From Stigmatella aurantiaca (GTDB lineage Bacteria; Myxococcota; Myxococcia; Myxococcales; Myxococcaceae), in the NCBI RefSeq assembly GCF_900109545.1, contig NZ_FOAP01000001.1, positions 682,001 to 746,000 on the forward strand: DNA of 64,000 bases, read 5' to 3'. Positions 21,350-30,170 of this stretch are shown in pieces. Under the pieces are notes generated by a model. That model was not told where the DNA came from, ran no database searches, and saw only the letters and a program-made list of their open reading frames with translations. The position numbers and the translations under genes are program-made. The stretch's first letter is position 1; each line of letters starts with the position of its first letter.

Positions 21350-23041
21350 GTGGCTCTCCGTCCTCGACTCCTGCTGGCGTTCCTTGGGCTGTGCGTGCTC
21401 GCGGCCTGGGGGCCTTGCGGCTTCCAGCCCGAGCCCGGCCTCAAGGTCATCGTCCCCGCGATGCCCACCACGCTGGACTGGAGCTACTCGGATCCCGCGA
21501 ACTGGGCGAACTACCCGGTGATGCTCGCCACCCAGAAGGGGCTCACCACGCTGGGGGCGGACCACGCGGTGCGCCCGGGCCTCGCCGAGCGCTGGGAGCA
21601 GGGCCGCGATGCCCAGGGCCGCGAGCGCTACACCTTCCACCTGCGCCGGGACGTGCGCTGGTCGGATGGCGCCACCCCGCTCAGTGCCCGGGACTTCGTG
21701 GTGGGCTGGCGCCGGGCGATGCTCGGCCGTGAGCGGGGCGAGATGGCGGACATCGCCGGGGTGCGCGAGGTGCTGGCGCTGGTGGAGCGGGGCGCCCCCG
21801 CCGGGCAAGTCCAGGAGGCCTTGGCTCGCACGGGCGTCGAGGCCTTGGATGCGCACACCCTGCGGGTGACGCTGGAGCGGCCTCGCAACTACTTCCTGTC
21901 CCGGCTGGCCAACGTCTACCTGTTCTTCCCCGCGCCGTCCGCGGATCTGGAGGGCCTGACGGAGGAGGCCCTCCGCGACTACTTCGACCGGCCCCGGGAC
22001 GGGCGGCCGAGGGCGCTCGGCCCCTACCGCGTGGAGCGCTGGGACCGGGCAGGGGAGCGGGTCCGGCTGGTCCACAATCCCGCCTCGGCCTTCCAGCCGC
22101 CGCTGGAGGCCGGGGAGCGCCCCGCGCCCGTCATCACCTTGATGCGGTCCGAGATTGGCACGGCCCTCTATGCCCGGGGCCGGGTGGACTTCGTCTTCAT
22201 CGACAGTGCGTTGGCGCTGAGGGGCCCCCGCCCGGAGGACCTCCGGCACGAGCCCTTGCTCTCCACCTATTTCCTCGTCTTCAACACCGAGCGGCCGCCG
22301 CTGGACCGGCCCGAGGTGCGGCGCGCGCTGGCGCGGGCGCTGGACCGGGAGGCCCTGCTGGCGGGGCTGCTGCCCGAGGTGCGGCCCACGAACGTGCTGC
22401 TGCCCCCGGAGCTGCCCGGTGCCGCGACGCCGGAGGAGGCCGCGCGCCTGCCGCGCTTTGACCGGGAGCGGGCGCGGGAGGCGCTGCGGGGGCAGCCGGG
22501 GCTGCAGCGGCCGCTGCGCCTCGTCTACAAGTCGGGGGACTCGTTCGTCCCGGAGGTGGCCATCGCCGAGCGCATCGCGGCGCAGCTGGCCCAGGTGGGC
22601 GTGACGGTGGTGCTCGATGCGCGGTCCGACTTCTCGTCCGAGGTGGCGCGCCGGACGCCCGAGGGCCCCCGGGCCTACGACGTGTATCTGCGGCGGCTGG
22701 GCGCAGACTACGCGCACCCCAACACCTTCTTCACCCTGTTCGAGCACGAGGGCAACCACCAGTCGGGCTGGGAGACCCAGGCCGGAGGGGAGCCCATGGC
22801 GCGCTTCGAGCGGCTCCTGGAGGAGGCGGATGCGGAACCCACCCTGGCACAAGCCCGGGCACGGTATGCCCAGGCCCAGGAGGTGCTCGTGGGAGAGCAG
22901 GCCGTCATCGCCCCGCTGTACCACCCGGACCGCTACTTCCGGGTCCGGCCCGTGCTCAGAGGCCTGGACGTGAACCCGTTCAACTTCCTGGCCCTGGACC
23001 AGCTCCGGCTCGCGCCCGGGCGGCCCCCGGGGGAGCGCTAG
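21350..23041 (+). CDS. Peptide-type ABC transporter substrate-binding protein
   Basis: 563 aa from the GTG at 21350, which places the hydrophobic leader LLLAFLGLCVLAAWG at the N-terminus. A cysteine follows the leader (GPCGF) but the residues before it do not make a good lipobox. The family-5 extracellular solute-binding fold is evident: MPTTLDWSYSDP at the start, then YTFHLRRDVRWSDGATPLSARDFV and RPEVRRALARALDREALL. These bind oligopeptides or related ligands. Two permease genes follow directly, but no ATP-binding subunit is present in the window, so it must be supplied from elsewhere. Confidence 0.9.
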   Translation: MALRPRLLLAFLGLCVLAAWGPCGFQPEPGLKVIVPAMPTTLDWSYSDPANWANYPVMLATQKGLTTLGADHAVRPGLAERWEQGRDAQGRERYTFHLRRDVRWSDGATPLSARDFVVGWRRAMLGRERGEMADIAGVREVLALVERGAPAGQVQEALARTGVEALDAHTLRVTLERPRNYFLSRLANVYLFFPAPSADLEGLTEEALRDYFDRPRDGRPRALGPYRVERWDRAGERVRLVHNPASAFQPPLEAGERPAPVITLMRSEIGTALYARGRVDFVFIDSALALRGPRPEDLRHEPLLSTYFLVFNTERPPLDRPEVRRALARALDREALLAGLLPEVRPTNVLLPPELPGAATPEEAARLPRFDRERAREALRGQPGLQRPLRLVYKSGDSFVPEVAIAERIAAQLAQVGVTVVLDARSDFSSEVARRTPEGPRAYDVYLRRLGADYAHPNTFFTLFEHEGNHQSGWETQAGGEPMARFERLLEEADAEPTLAQARARYAQAQEVLVGEQAVIAPLYHPDRYFRVRPVLRGLDVNPFNFLALDQLRLAPGRPPGER

Positions 23042-23044
23042 CGC

Positions 23045-23929
23045 ATGCGGCAGCTTCTCCTCCGGGTGGGCCGGCAGCTCGTGCTCGTTCCCATCGTGGC
23101 GCTGGCCTCGTACTTCCTCATGGCCAGCCTGCCGCTCACCACGGAGGACGACTCCAAGCGCCAGGTGTCTCCGGAGCTGGCCGCCTCGTACCGCAGGGAC
23201 CTGGGCATCGGCGAGCCGCTGGGGTTTCTGCGCCCCTGGCAGAAGTTCTTCCGGGGCGAGCGCCTGGGCACGAGCGCCCAGGGCGTCACGGGCGATGAGC
23301 TGCTGCTCAAGCTCTCCGGCAGCGTGGGCGTGGGGCTGGTGGCGCTGGGGCTCGCGCTCGTGTGGGCCCTGTCCTTCGCCCTCTTCAAGAGCCGCTGGCG
23401 GCGGGGGCGGTGGGCCGTGCTCGGGGATGCGCTGCCCGCGGTGGCCTTCGGCACGCCCGTCTTTATCCCCGCGCTGCTGCTGGCCCCCGCGGTGGTGGAG
23501 CGGGGCTACCTCTTGCCGGAGCTGACCTCGGCGCTCGTCACCTCCATTTGGCCCGGCATCTTCCTGGGCACCTTGCTCGCGGACGCGCTGGAGACGGAGC
23601 TCTCCCGGGACTACGTGCGCACCGCCGCCAGCAAGGGGCTGGCGCCGGGCGTGGTGCTGCGCCGCCACGTGCTGCCCAACGTGCTGCCCGCGTTGCTGGA
23701 TGCCATCGGCCCCATGGCCACCTCGCTGCTCGCGGGCTCCTTCGCCGCCGAGCGGGTGCTGGGGCTGCCGTACTTTGGCCAGCTCTACGTGCTGGCCGTG
23801 CTTCAGAAGCAGGTGGCCGTGGTGGTGGTGGCCACCACCGTCTTCGCCTCGGTGCTCGTCCTCGTGGGCCTGGCGGTGGAGGCGGTCCGGCTCCTGGTGG
23901 ATCCGCGGGCCCGGGAGGCGCGCGCATGA
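23045..23929 (+). CDS. ABC transporter permease, OppB/DppB type
   Basis: 294 aa, six predicted membrane helices, starting three bases after the binding-protein gene. The EAA loop that contacts the ATPase reads around DYVRTAASKGLAPGVVLRRHVLPN, the typical BPD-transporter inner-membrane signature. The N-terminal helix and the periplasmic LSPELAASYRRDLGIGEPL segment fit the DppB branch. Its stop overlaps the start of the next permease (ATGA). Confidence 0.9.
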   Translation: MRQLLLRVGRQLVLVPIVALASYFLMASLPLTTEDDSKRQVSPELAASYRRDLGIGEPLGFLRPWQKFFRGERLGTSAQGVTGDELLLKLSGSVGVGLVALGLALVWALSFALFKSRWRRGRWAVLGDALPAVAFGTPVFIPALLLAPAVVERGYLLPELTSALVTSIWPGIFLGTLLADALETELSRDYVRTAASKGLAPGVVLRRHVLPNVLPALLDAIGPMATSLLAGSFAAERVLGLPYFGQLYVLAVLQKQVAVVVVATTVFASVLVLVGLAVEAVRLLVDPRAREARA

Positions 23930-24735
23930 GCCGGGTGCCCGCGCGGGCGTGGGTGGGCTTCGGGCTGCTCGGAGGCCTGGGGCTGCTGAGCCTCCTGATG
24001 GGACGCCTCTTCCCGGAGGTGCTCGCCTCCACGTGCCCGCTGGGAGGCGACCTCACCCGTCCGGACCGGACCGTGTGCGAGCTGGCGTTCGGAGGGCTGT
24101 GGATCTCCCTCGCCATCGGCCTGGCCGCGGGCGGGCTCTCGACGGGCCTGGGCCTGGGCGTGGCAGCCGTGGCCCGCCTGTCCGGCGGGGTGCTGGAGCG
24201 GTGGGTGATGCGGCTGGCGGATGCCTTCTTCGCGCTGCCCGACGTGCTGGTGGTGATGGTGCTCCAGCTCGCGGGCCAGTCCCTCGTGGACTCGGGGGGC
24301 GGAGCAGGGCTGGGGCCGTTCGGCCTGATGGTGGTGTCGCTGGCCATGGTCGGCTGGGCGGGGCCCGCGCGCATGTTCCGCAACCGCCTGAGCACGCTGG
24401 AGGGGCAGGAGTTCGTGGCGGCCTCCCGGGCGCTGGGGGCCAGCCGCTTCCACGTGCTCCGGGTCCACCTCTGGCCTGCCTTGCTGCCCTTCGTGCTGGC
24501 GGTGTTCCTCAGCCGCCTGCCTGCCGCCATCCTCGCGGAGTCCACGGTGAGCTTCTTCGGCATCGCCCGGATGGAGCCCATGTCCCTGGGGCGCTACCTG
24601 GGCACCAGCTATGCGGCGCTCATCTACGAGGGGGGCACCCGCGTGGTGCTCCCTGCCTGGGGGCTGCTGGTCCTGCTGGTGCTCGGTGCCTCGCTTGCTT
24701 CCCAGGCGTTGGGGACGGGTTCACGCAAGGGCTAG
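23926..24735 (+). CDS. ABC transporter permease, OppC/DppC type
   Basis: 269 aa, membrane-spanning, starting with an ATG that overlaps the preceding stop by four bases. The EAA motif is EFVAASRALGASRFHVLRVHLWP, and the downstream AILAESTVSFFGI is characteristic of DppC-type subunits. With the upstream gene it would form the membrane channel of a peptide or nickel-type importer. It is followed by a terminator-like hairpin and not by ATPase genes. Confidence 0.9.
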   Translation: MSRVPARAWVGFGLLGGLGLLSLLMGRLFPEVLASTCPLGGDLTRPDRTVCELAFGGLWISLAIGLAAGGLSTGLGLGVAAVARLSGGVLERWVMRLADAFFALPDVLVVMVLQLAGQSLVDSGGGAGLGPFGLMVVSLAMVGWAGPARMFRNRLSTLEGQEFVAASRALGASRFHVLRVHLWPALLPFVLAVFLSRLPAAILAESTVSFFGIARMEPMSLGRYLGTSYAALIYEGGTRVVLPAWGLLVLLVLGASLASQALGTGSRKG

Positions 24736-24739
24736 GTCC

Positions 24740-24770
24740 GCCCAAACCCCCGGTTCACCTGGGCTTTTTT
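24740..24770 (+). terminator. Terminator after the ABC permease operon
   Basis: GCCCA at 24740-24744 pairs with TGGGC at 24760-24764, with CC/GG pairing inside the loop, followed at once by TTTTTT. It is five bases past the last permease stop codon. Confidence 0.55.
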
Positions 24771-24863
24771 GGGAGGTGCGGCGGAATGCCACCCGCCGCG
24801 AGGAGGGTTCTTAGACAGCACACTTCCTGACACACACACCTCGTTACTTCCCAGGTCGAGCCC

Positions 24864-25319
24864 ATGTCCTTTCCGATTGATGATCTTCCCATTGCGACCG
24901 GTCACACGCCTGTGCGTGAGCAGCGTGACGACGACCTGAAGCTGGAACAGGTCCGGGGCTCGGTGCTGGTGGTGGAGGACGATCCGTCCAGCCGGGAGCT
25001 GCTGGTCGAGATGCTCTCCCAGTGGGGCTATGAGCCCTTGCCCGTGGGCAGCGCCGAGGAGGCGGAGTTCGCCGTGCGCAACAAGCGCATGGACGCCGCC
25101 ATCGTGGACGTCTTCCTGCCGGGCCGCAGCGGCGCCATTCTGATGTCCCGCCTGCGCGAGCGCTTCCCCCAGGCCATCCTCATTGGCGTGAGCGCCATGA
25201 GCGATGCGTCCATGGCCCGCAAGTGCAAGGGGCTCGGGGCGGACCTCTTCATCGGCAAGCCCGTGCTGCCGGAGCGGCTGGCCCAGGCGCTCCAGTCAAA
25301 GCACGAGAGCTGGCACTGA
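24864..25319 (+). CDS. Single-domain response regulator
   Basis: 151 aa. After a 34-residue variable N-terminus comes a complete CheY-type receiver (residues 35-148): the acidic pair in VLVVEDDPSS, phospho-acceptor Asp in AAIVDVFLPG, the switch Ser in IGVSAMS and the conserved Lys in IGKPV. There is no output domain, so it should act by protein-protein contact, as many myxobacterial receivers do. No kinase gene is next to it. Confidence 0.9.
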   Translation: MSFPIDDLPIATGHTPVREQRDDDLKLEQVRGSVLVVEDDPSSRELLVEMLSQWGYEPLPVGSAEEAEFAVRNKRMDAAIVDVFLPGRSGAILMSRLRERFPQAILIGVSAMSDASMARKCKGLGADLFIGKPVLPERLAQALQSKHESWH

Positions 25320-25413
25320 CCCCTACGGGGTTCCCCTCCATCCCGGGAGGGGGCGCCGGAGGGCAGGGCGGTATGCGGTTGCGCGCCCTGCCCGAACGGC
25401 CGATGCTTCCCAT

Positions 25414-25959
25414 GTGAAGACGCTCGCTCCCGGCCTCCTGATGGCGATGCCCCAGTTGGGGGATTCCAACTTCCATCGCTCGGTCGTCCTGATGCTCGAG
25501 CACGGGGACGGGGGCTCCATGGGGCTGGTCATCAACCGGGGCGCGCCGCTGACGCTCGGTGAGCTGGCCCGGGGGCAGTCCATGAAGGTCGCCAGCGAGC
25601 GCACCCAGCAGCCCGTCTTCGTCGGGGGGCCGGTGGAGGCCCACCGGGGCTTCCTGCTCCATGACGAGGAGTCGGTGCCGGAAAAGCACGTCATCCTGCC
25701 GGGGCTGTTCCTGAGCGTCACGCTGGACGCGCTGAGCCTGCTCCTGGAGAACCCGCGCCCCCGGTTGCGCTTCTGCCTGGGGTATGCGGGCTGGGGCCCG
25801 GGGCAGCTGGAGCGGGAGATGGCGACGGGCTCGTGGCTGTTCGCGGAGGCGGCCGTGGACGCCGTCCTGGAAGGGGATGCGTCCCGGCTCTGGGGAGACA
25901 CGCTGCGGGGCATGGGGGTGGACCCCGCCATGCTGATGGTGGGAAAGGGTTTGAACTGA
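25414..25959 (+). CDS. YqgE/AlgH family protein
   Basis: 181 aa from the GTG at 25414, which aligns with the family start (LAPGLLMAMPQLGDSNFHRSVVLML). Later hallmarks are GSMGLVINRG, VFVGGPVE and CLGYAGWGPGQLE. AlgH proteins are widespread and their biochemical role is unsettled; some links to envelope or alginate regulation are known. Its stop codon overlaps the ATG of the BolA-type gene (TGATG), so the two are translationally coupled. Confidence 0.92.
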   Translation: MKTLAPGLLMAMPQLGDSNFHRSVVLMLEHGDGGSMGLVINRGAPLTLGELARGQSMKVASERTQQPVFVGGPVEAHRGFLLHDEESVPEKHVILPGLFLSVTLDALSLLLENPRPRLRFCLGYAGWGPGQLEREMATGSWLFAEAAVDAVLEGDASRLWGDTLRGMGVDPAMLMVGKGLN

Positions 25960-26216
25960 TGTTGAACGAAGAGACCATCCGGGCACGCATCCTCGAGGCC
26001 CTGCCGGGCGCCGAGGTGGTGGTCCGTGACACGACGGGCACCGGGGACCATTTCGAGGCGCAGGTGGTGAGCCCGGCGTTCACGGGAAAAACCATGGTGC
26101 AGCAGCACAAGCTCGTCTATGCGCCGCTCCAGCCCTGGCTGGCGACGGGCGAACTGCACGCGCTGGCGCTAAAAACGTATTCGCCCGAGCAATGGCAGAA
26201 GCTCGGGCCTCGCTGA
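25959..26216 (+). CDS. BolA/IbaG family protein
   Basis: 85 aa. The class II KH-like BolA fold is recognisable from ALPGAEVVVRDTTGTGDHFEAQVVS and the later TMVQQHKLVYAPL, with the conserved His used with glutaredoxins to hold a [2Fe-2S] cluster. It sits 15 bases before a CGFS monothiol glutaredoxin gene, the canonical partner, so the two very likely form a BolA-Grx complex in iron-sulfur handling. Confidence 0.93.
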   Translation: MLNEETIRARILEALPGAEVVVRDTTGTGDHFEAQVVSPAFTGKTMVQQHKLVYAPLQPWLATGELHALALKTYSPEQWQKLGPR

Positions 26217-26231
26217 GGAAAGACCGACCCG

Positions 26232-26555
26232 ATGACTCCAGAACTCAAGGCCCAGCTCGAGGAGCACATCCGCTCCCACAAGATCGTCCTGTTCATGAAG
26301 GGCAATGCCCTGTTCCCCCAGTGCGGCTTCTCCGCGCGCGCGCTGCAGCTGCTCCAGCCGCTCGGCCCGGTGCACACGGTGGACGTGCTGGCCGACCCCG
26401 CCATCCGCCAGGGCATCAAGGACTACTCGAACTGGCCCACCATTCCCCAGGTCTACATCAACGGGGAGTTCGTCGGCGGCTCGGACATCCTGATGGAGCT
26501 GGCCGAGCGCGGGGAGCTGCCAGCGCTCGTCGCCGGTACCCCGAACGGGGGCTGA
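26232..26555 (+). CDS. grxD: Monothiol glutaredoxin, CGFS type (Grx4/GrxD)
   Basis: 107 aa. The active site is C31-G-F-S with the preceding lysine loop KGNALFPQ, where most relatives have KGTPxFPQ. Downstream are WPTIPQVYINGEFVGGSDI (cis-Pro and GG glutathione-binding loops). CGFS glutaredoxins dimerise around a glutathione-ligated [2Fe-2S] cluster and pass it to apo-proteins, often with BolA proteins. It follows the BolA gene and closes the set. Confidence 0.94.
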   Translation: MTPELKAQLEEHIRSHKIVLFMKGNALFPQCGFSARALQLLQPLGPVHTVDVLADPAIRQGIKDYSNWPTIPQVYINGEFVGGSDILMELAERGELPALVAGTPNGG

Positions 26556-26556
26556 G

Positions 26557-26571
26557 CGGTAAGTCTTACCG
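26557..26571. promoter_or_regulatory. 15-bp perfect palindrome between two genes
   Basis: CGGTAAG-T-CTTACCG lies two bases past the glutaredoxin stop and 40 bases before the next ATG. It is too short to be a good terminator and may be an operator for the downstream membrane-protein gene. Confidence 0.3.
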
Positions 26572-26611
26572 GTGACCCCCCGGTAGCGGGAGCGGCGCAT
26601 TCCTTCCTAGA

Positions 26612-27925
26612 ATGAGCGCCGCTTTGGCCACCGCGACACCGCCCCCTTCGGATGAGACGGCCGGCGCCCCTGAGGCGTCGCCTGTCTCCGCTGCTTCTCC
26701 CGCCCCCAACGTGCTGAGCACGGCCCCGGCGCGGGTTCCTCCCGCGCCCACCGTGCCCCTGGGGGACGCGGAGGACGCCATTCCCACGGCGAAGACGCCG
26801 ACGTTGCTGGAGCGCGTGCAGTCCTTCCGCGCCCGGAACGAGAAGTGGGAGATGGCGGCCTTCTTCTTCGTCGGGTTCGCCTACGACGTCTTCACGCTGG
26901 GCCGCATCGACGACACGCTCGCCATGGTGCAGCAGTTCGTGTACCTGGGGGTGCTGGCCTCGCTGCTGGTGCTGGAGCAGCGGTACCCCGAAGGGGTGGA
27001 GCCGCCGAAGGCGCTGGCGAAGGTGTGGCGCTGGCGCGAGGACGCCATCCACTTCTTCTACGGAAGCCTGCTCAGCTCCTTCACGCTCTTCTTCTTCAAG
27101 AGCGCCTCGGGGCTCGTGGCGCTCTCGTTCCTGGTGGTGATGTTCGGCCTGCTGGTGGCCAACGAGCTGCCGCGCTTCCGCAAGCTGGGGCCCGTGGTGC
27201 GCATGACGCTCTTCAGCCTGTGCGTCAGCATGTACCTGGCCTACACGCTGCCGGTGCTCACGGGCCGGTTGAACGTGTGGATCTTCCTGCTCGCGCTGGT
27301 GCTCGCGGGCGGGGTGATTTACGGGCTGATGTGGATGCTGCGCCGCTGGACCGTCCTGGAGGCCAAGGCGCTGCGGCACCAGGTGGCGCTGCCCGGCTTC
27401 GGCATGCAGGTGCTGCTCCTGGGGCTCTACCTGCTCCGGGTGCTGCCGCCGGTGCCCCTGTCGGTGACCTACAGCGGCATCTACCACGAGGTGAAGCGCG
27501 TCAACGGCCCGGAGGGCGTCGAGTTCCACCTCTCGCACCAGCGGCCCTGGTGGAAGTTCTGGCAGAAGGGCGACCAGTCCTTCCAGGTGCGCGAGGGCGA
27601 CAAGGTGAACTACTTCGTCAGCGTCTTCGCGCCCGCGGGCTTCCACGACTACTCGGTCTACGTGCAGTGGTACTTCGATGATCCGAAGAAGGGCTGGCGC
27701 TCGTTCTTCCGCAAGGCGCTCAATGCGCGGGGCACGGGGGCCGAGGCGGGCTTCCGCACCTATGCCAACCTGACGAACCCCACCCCGGGCGACTGGATCG
27801 CCGTGCTGGAGACGGAGGACGGGCACGAGATCAACCGCCTGTCCTTCAGCGTGGAGAAGGACGAGAGCACCGAGCCGCGCCAGTTCGAGGTGTTCGTGCA
27901 CAAGCACGGCTCGCGCGCGAAGTAG
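26612..27925 (+). CDS. Membrane protein with DUF2914-like C-terminal domain
   Basis: 437 aa. An 80-residue Pro/Ala-rich cytoplasmic N-terminus is followed by about seven hydrophobic segments (residues 90-285). The soluble C-terminal domain (about 290-435) contains YSGIYHEVKRVNGPEGVEF, VQWYFDDPKKGWRS and EFHL-type strands. This tail resembles DUF2914, a beta-sandwich domain of unknown role. The gene ends 15 bases from a convergent patatin gene. I do not recognise a specific function; a possible stress or transport role would be a guess. Confidence 0.7.
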   Translation: MSAALATATPPPSDETAGAPEASPVSAASPAPNVLSTAPARVPPAPTVPLGDAEDAIPTAKTPTLLERVQSFRARNEKWEMAAFFFVGFAYDVFTLGRIDDTLAMVQQFVYLGVLASLLVLEQRYPEGVEPPKALAKVWRWREDAIHFFYGSLLSSFTLFFFKSASGLVALSFLVVMFGLLVANELPRFRKLGPVVRMTLFSLCVSMYLAYTLPVLTGRLNVWIFLLALVLAGGVIYGLMWMLRRWTVLEAKALRHQVALPGFGMQVLLLGLYLLRVLPPVPLSVTYSGIYHEVKRVNGPEGVEFHLSHQRPWWKFWQKGDQSFQVREGDKVNYFVSVFAPAGFHDYSVYVQWYFDDPKKGWRSFFRKALNARGTGAEAGFRTYANLTNPTPGDWIAVLETEDGHEINRLSFSVEKDESTEPRQFEVFVHKHGSRAK

Positions 27926-27940
27926 CCGGTGGGCTCCGGG

Positions 27941-29224
27941 TCAGGCCGCGCTGGCCTCCTCGGAGGGGATCAGCGTCGCCGCCTCCGCGAGGCTCTGGGG
28001 CTCCTCGGACCAGAAGCGCTCCCACTGAGGGCGCAGGGCCCGGGCATCCTGCCGCCCCAGGTCGATGAGGATGTCCGCGAAGCCCCCATCGAACAGCAGG
28101 TACGAGGCGAGGTCCGCGTCGCGCGGGGCCTCGCGCTCCACGAGCTTCAGGATGGTGCGGTGCGCGAGCCCCTGGCTGCGCTTGCGGAAGCCCGGCGTCC
28201 GGACGTACTCGGCCGCCAGGGTGCCCAGGTCCTTCGAGGGGCGCACCAGCATCTCCCGGACGGCGCGCACGGGCTGGCTGCGGTGCGGGTGGACCGCGGC
28301 GCTGAGGGTCTGCGCGAAGCCCGGCCCGTACTTCTTCGTGCCCGCCTCGAGGATGTCATTGAGCCGCCGCAGGCGCCCCAAGTCCTGGTCGATGCGGTCC
28401 GTCATCAGCATGTTCAGCATCTGGCCGATGAGGAAGGGCGCGGTGACGGAGGCCTGCTCGCGCTCCTGCGCGGTGGGCCCGGGGGGATCGCCCTGCACCT
28501 GGGTGGGGTTGGGCCGCAGCGAGATGATGAGCACGCGCTGCGCGCCCAGCCGGAGCGCGGGGCTGAGCGGGACGTTGAGCCGCAGCCCCCCATCCATGTG
28601 GAGCTGGCCGCGGACGCGCACCACCGGGAAGACGATGGGCAGCGCGGCGGACGCCAGCGCGTGGTTGGGGCCGATGCGCGTGGCCACGGCCCGGTAGTTG
28701 GGGTCATCGCTCCAGGTAGGCGCTCCGCCGCCACGGCGCTGGAGGAACACCACGGCGCCCCCGGTGCCGATGTGCGTGGCGCTCACCGCCAGGGCATCCA
28801 GGTGGCCGGAGCGCAGGTTCCCGCTGATGTTGCGCCAGGGAACGCCCCGGCCCACCAGGGCCCGGAGCCCCCGGGGGTCCACCAACCCGCCGTGCTGGAT
28901 GTCGCCCGGGAGGGCGGGCTTGCCGAGCGTCTCGCGCAGCAGCCGGACGATGTCCCCGTAGCCGCAGCGGAGCACCTCCTCCACCTTCATCGCCGTCCAG
29001 TGGGCGATGAGTCCCCGGGCCTGCTCCAGGGGCTGGTGGTTCGTCGCGGCCAGGTAGCAGGCGTGAATGGCCCCCACGGACGTGCCCACGATGATGTTCA
29101 GCTTCAGCTCCCTCCCGAAGCCGGGTTCGAATTCCTCCCGGAGGTAGGAGAGGACTCCTGCTTCGTAGGCGCCTCGCGCGGCACCACCGCCCAGTACCAA
29201 ACCCGTCTTCAGCCGGCTCGTCAC
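27941..29224 (-). CDS. Patatin-like phospholipase
   Basis: 427 aa from a GTG at 29224, placing the oxyanion-hole motif GLVLGGGAARGAY at residues 8-20. The nucleophile S49 lies in GTSVG and the catalytic Asp in the MDGGLRLN motif, so the Ser-Asp dyad is intact. It should act as a lipid acyl hydrolase. The C-terminal 150 residues are helical and of unknown role. There is no signal peptide, so it is cytoplasmic or delivered by another route. The upstream side has no good ribosome-binding site, so the start is less certain. Confidence 0.88.
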   Translation of the reverse strand: MTSRLKTGLVLGGGAARGAYEAGVLSYLREEFEPGFGRELKLNIIVGTSVGAIHACYLAATNHQPLEQARGLIAHWTAMKVEEVLRCGYGDIVRLLRETLGKPALPGDIQHGGLVDPRGLRALVGRGVPWRNISGNLRSGHLDALAVSATHIGTGGAVVFLQRRGGGAPTWSDDPNYRAVATRIGPNHALASAALPIVFPVVRVRGQLHMDGGLRLNVPLSPALRLGAQRVLIISLRPNPTQVQGDPPGPTAQEREQASVTAPFLIGQMLNMLMTDRIDQDLGRLRRLNDILEAGTKKYGPGFAQTLSAAVHPHRSQPVRAVREMLVRPSKDLGTLAAEYVRTPGFRKRSQGLAHRTILKLVEREAPRDADLASYLLFDGGFADILIDLGRQDARALRPQWERFWSEEPQSLAEAATLIPSEEASAA

Positions 29225-29360
29225 AGGGCAGGAGTCTAGGGCGGATGGCGCGGAGACGGTTAGTGCGGCCCGCCTGCCTGCCCTGGCCCGCGAGCCACCG
29301 CCCCGTGACGCACGGCGCCGTCTGTACGGTGGGCAGCCAAGTGCGCTAGACCCGGAACTC

Positions 29361-30161
29361 ATGCTGACCATCACCGAGCTCTTCCTCTATCCCCTCAAGT
29401 CCGCCGCGGCGCTGCCCCTGACCCAGGCCCAGGTGGAGCCCCTGGGCGTGGAGCACGACCGCCGGTGGATGGTGGCCGAACCGGATGGCACCTTCATCAC
29501 GGGACGAAGGGACCCGGCGCTGCTGCGCATCCAGGCCGTTCCCAGCACCACCGGCCTGCGCCTGTCCGCCCCGGGCCTGCCCAGCCTGGAGGTGCCGGTG
29601 CCGCCCCGGGACGCGCCGCGCCTGGAGATCTCCATCTGGGACGACACCTGCTCGGCGGCGCGGGCCGGGGAGGCCGCGGACGCGTGGCTCTCCGCGTTCC
29701 TGGGGCGGCCCGTGTGCCTCGTCTACGTGGATGAGCGGATGGAGCGGCCCGTGGACCCGCAGTACTCGGCGCCGGGGGACAAGGTGGGCTTCGCGGATGG
29801 GTTTCCGCTGCTGTTGCTGTCGCGCGCCTCGCTGGCGGCGCTGAACCAGCGCCTGGCCCGTCCTGTCTCCCTGCTGCACTTCCGTCCCAACCTGGTGGTG
29901 GAGGGCTGCGAGCCCTTCGCGGAGGACACCTGGAAGCGGCTGCTCATCGGGAGCGTGGAACTGGAGGTGGTGAGCCCCTGCGCGCGGTGCGTGCTGACGA
30001 CCTTCGATCCCCTCACGCAGGAGCGGGACCCGGAGGGGGAGCCGCTGCGCACGCTCACCGCGTTCCGGCGGCAGCAGAACAAGGTGATGTTCGGCCAGAA
30101 CGTGGTGGTGCGCCGCCCCGGGAAGCTGCAGGTGGGCGACGCGGTGGAAGTGCTCGAATAG
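29361..30161 (+). CDS. MOSC domain protein, YcbX/mARC type
   Basis: 266 aa. An N-terminal MOSC_N beta-barrel (LFLYPLKSAAALPLTQAQVEPLG) precedes the MOSC domain (about residues 105-262). The molybdenum-cofactor cysteine lies in SPCARCVLTTFDP, matching the YcbX/mARC pattern. Such proteins reduce N-hydroxylated bases and amidoximes using Moco with an external electron donor. No fused ferredoxin domain is present, so the donor is separate. It is divergent from the patatin gene and convergent with aminopeptidase P. Confidence 0.9.
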   Translation: MLTITELFLYPLKSAAALPLTQAQVEPLGVEHDRRWMVAEPDGTFITGRRDPALLRIQAVPSTTGLRLSAPGLPSLEVPVPPRDAPRLEISIWDDTCSAARAGEAADAWLSAFLGRPVCLVYVDERMERPVDPQYSAPGDKVGFADGFPLLLLSRASLAALNQRLARPVSLLHFRPNLVVEGCEPFAEDTWKRLLIGSVELEVVSPCARCVLTTFDPLTQERDPEGEPLRTLTAFRRQQNKVMFGQNVVVRRPGKLQVGDAVEVLE

Positions 30162-30170
30162 CCCAGGCGG

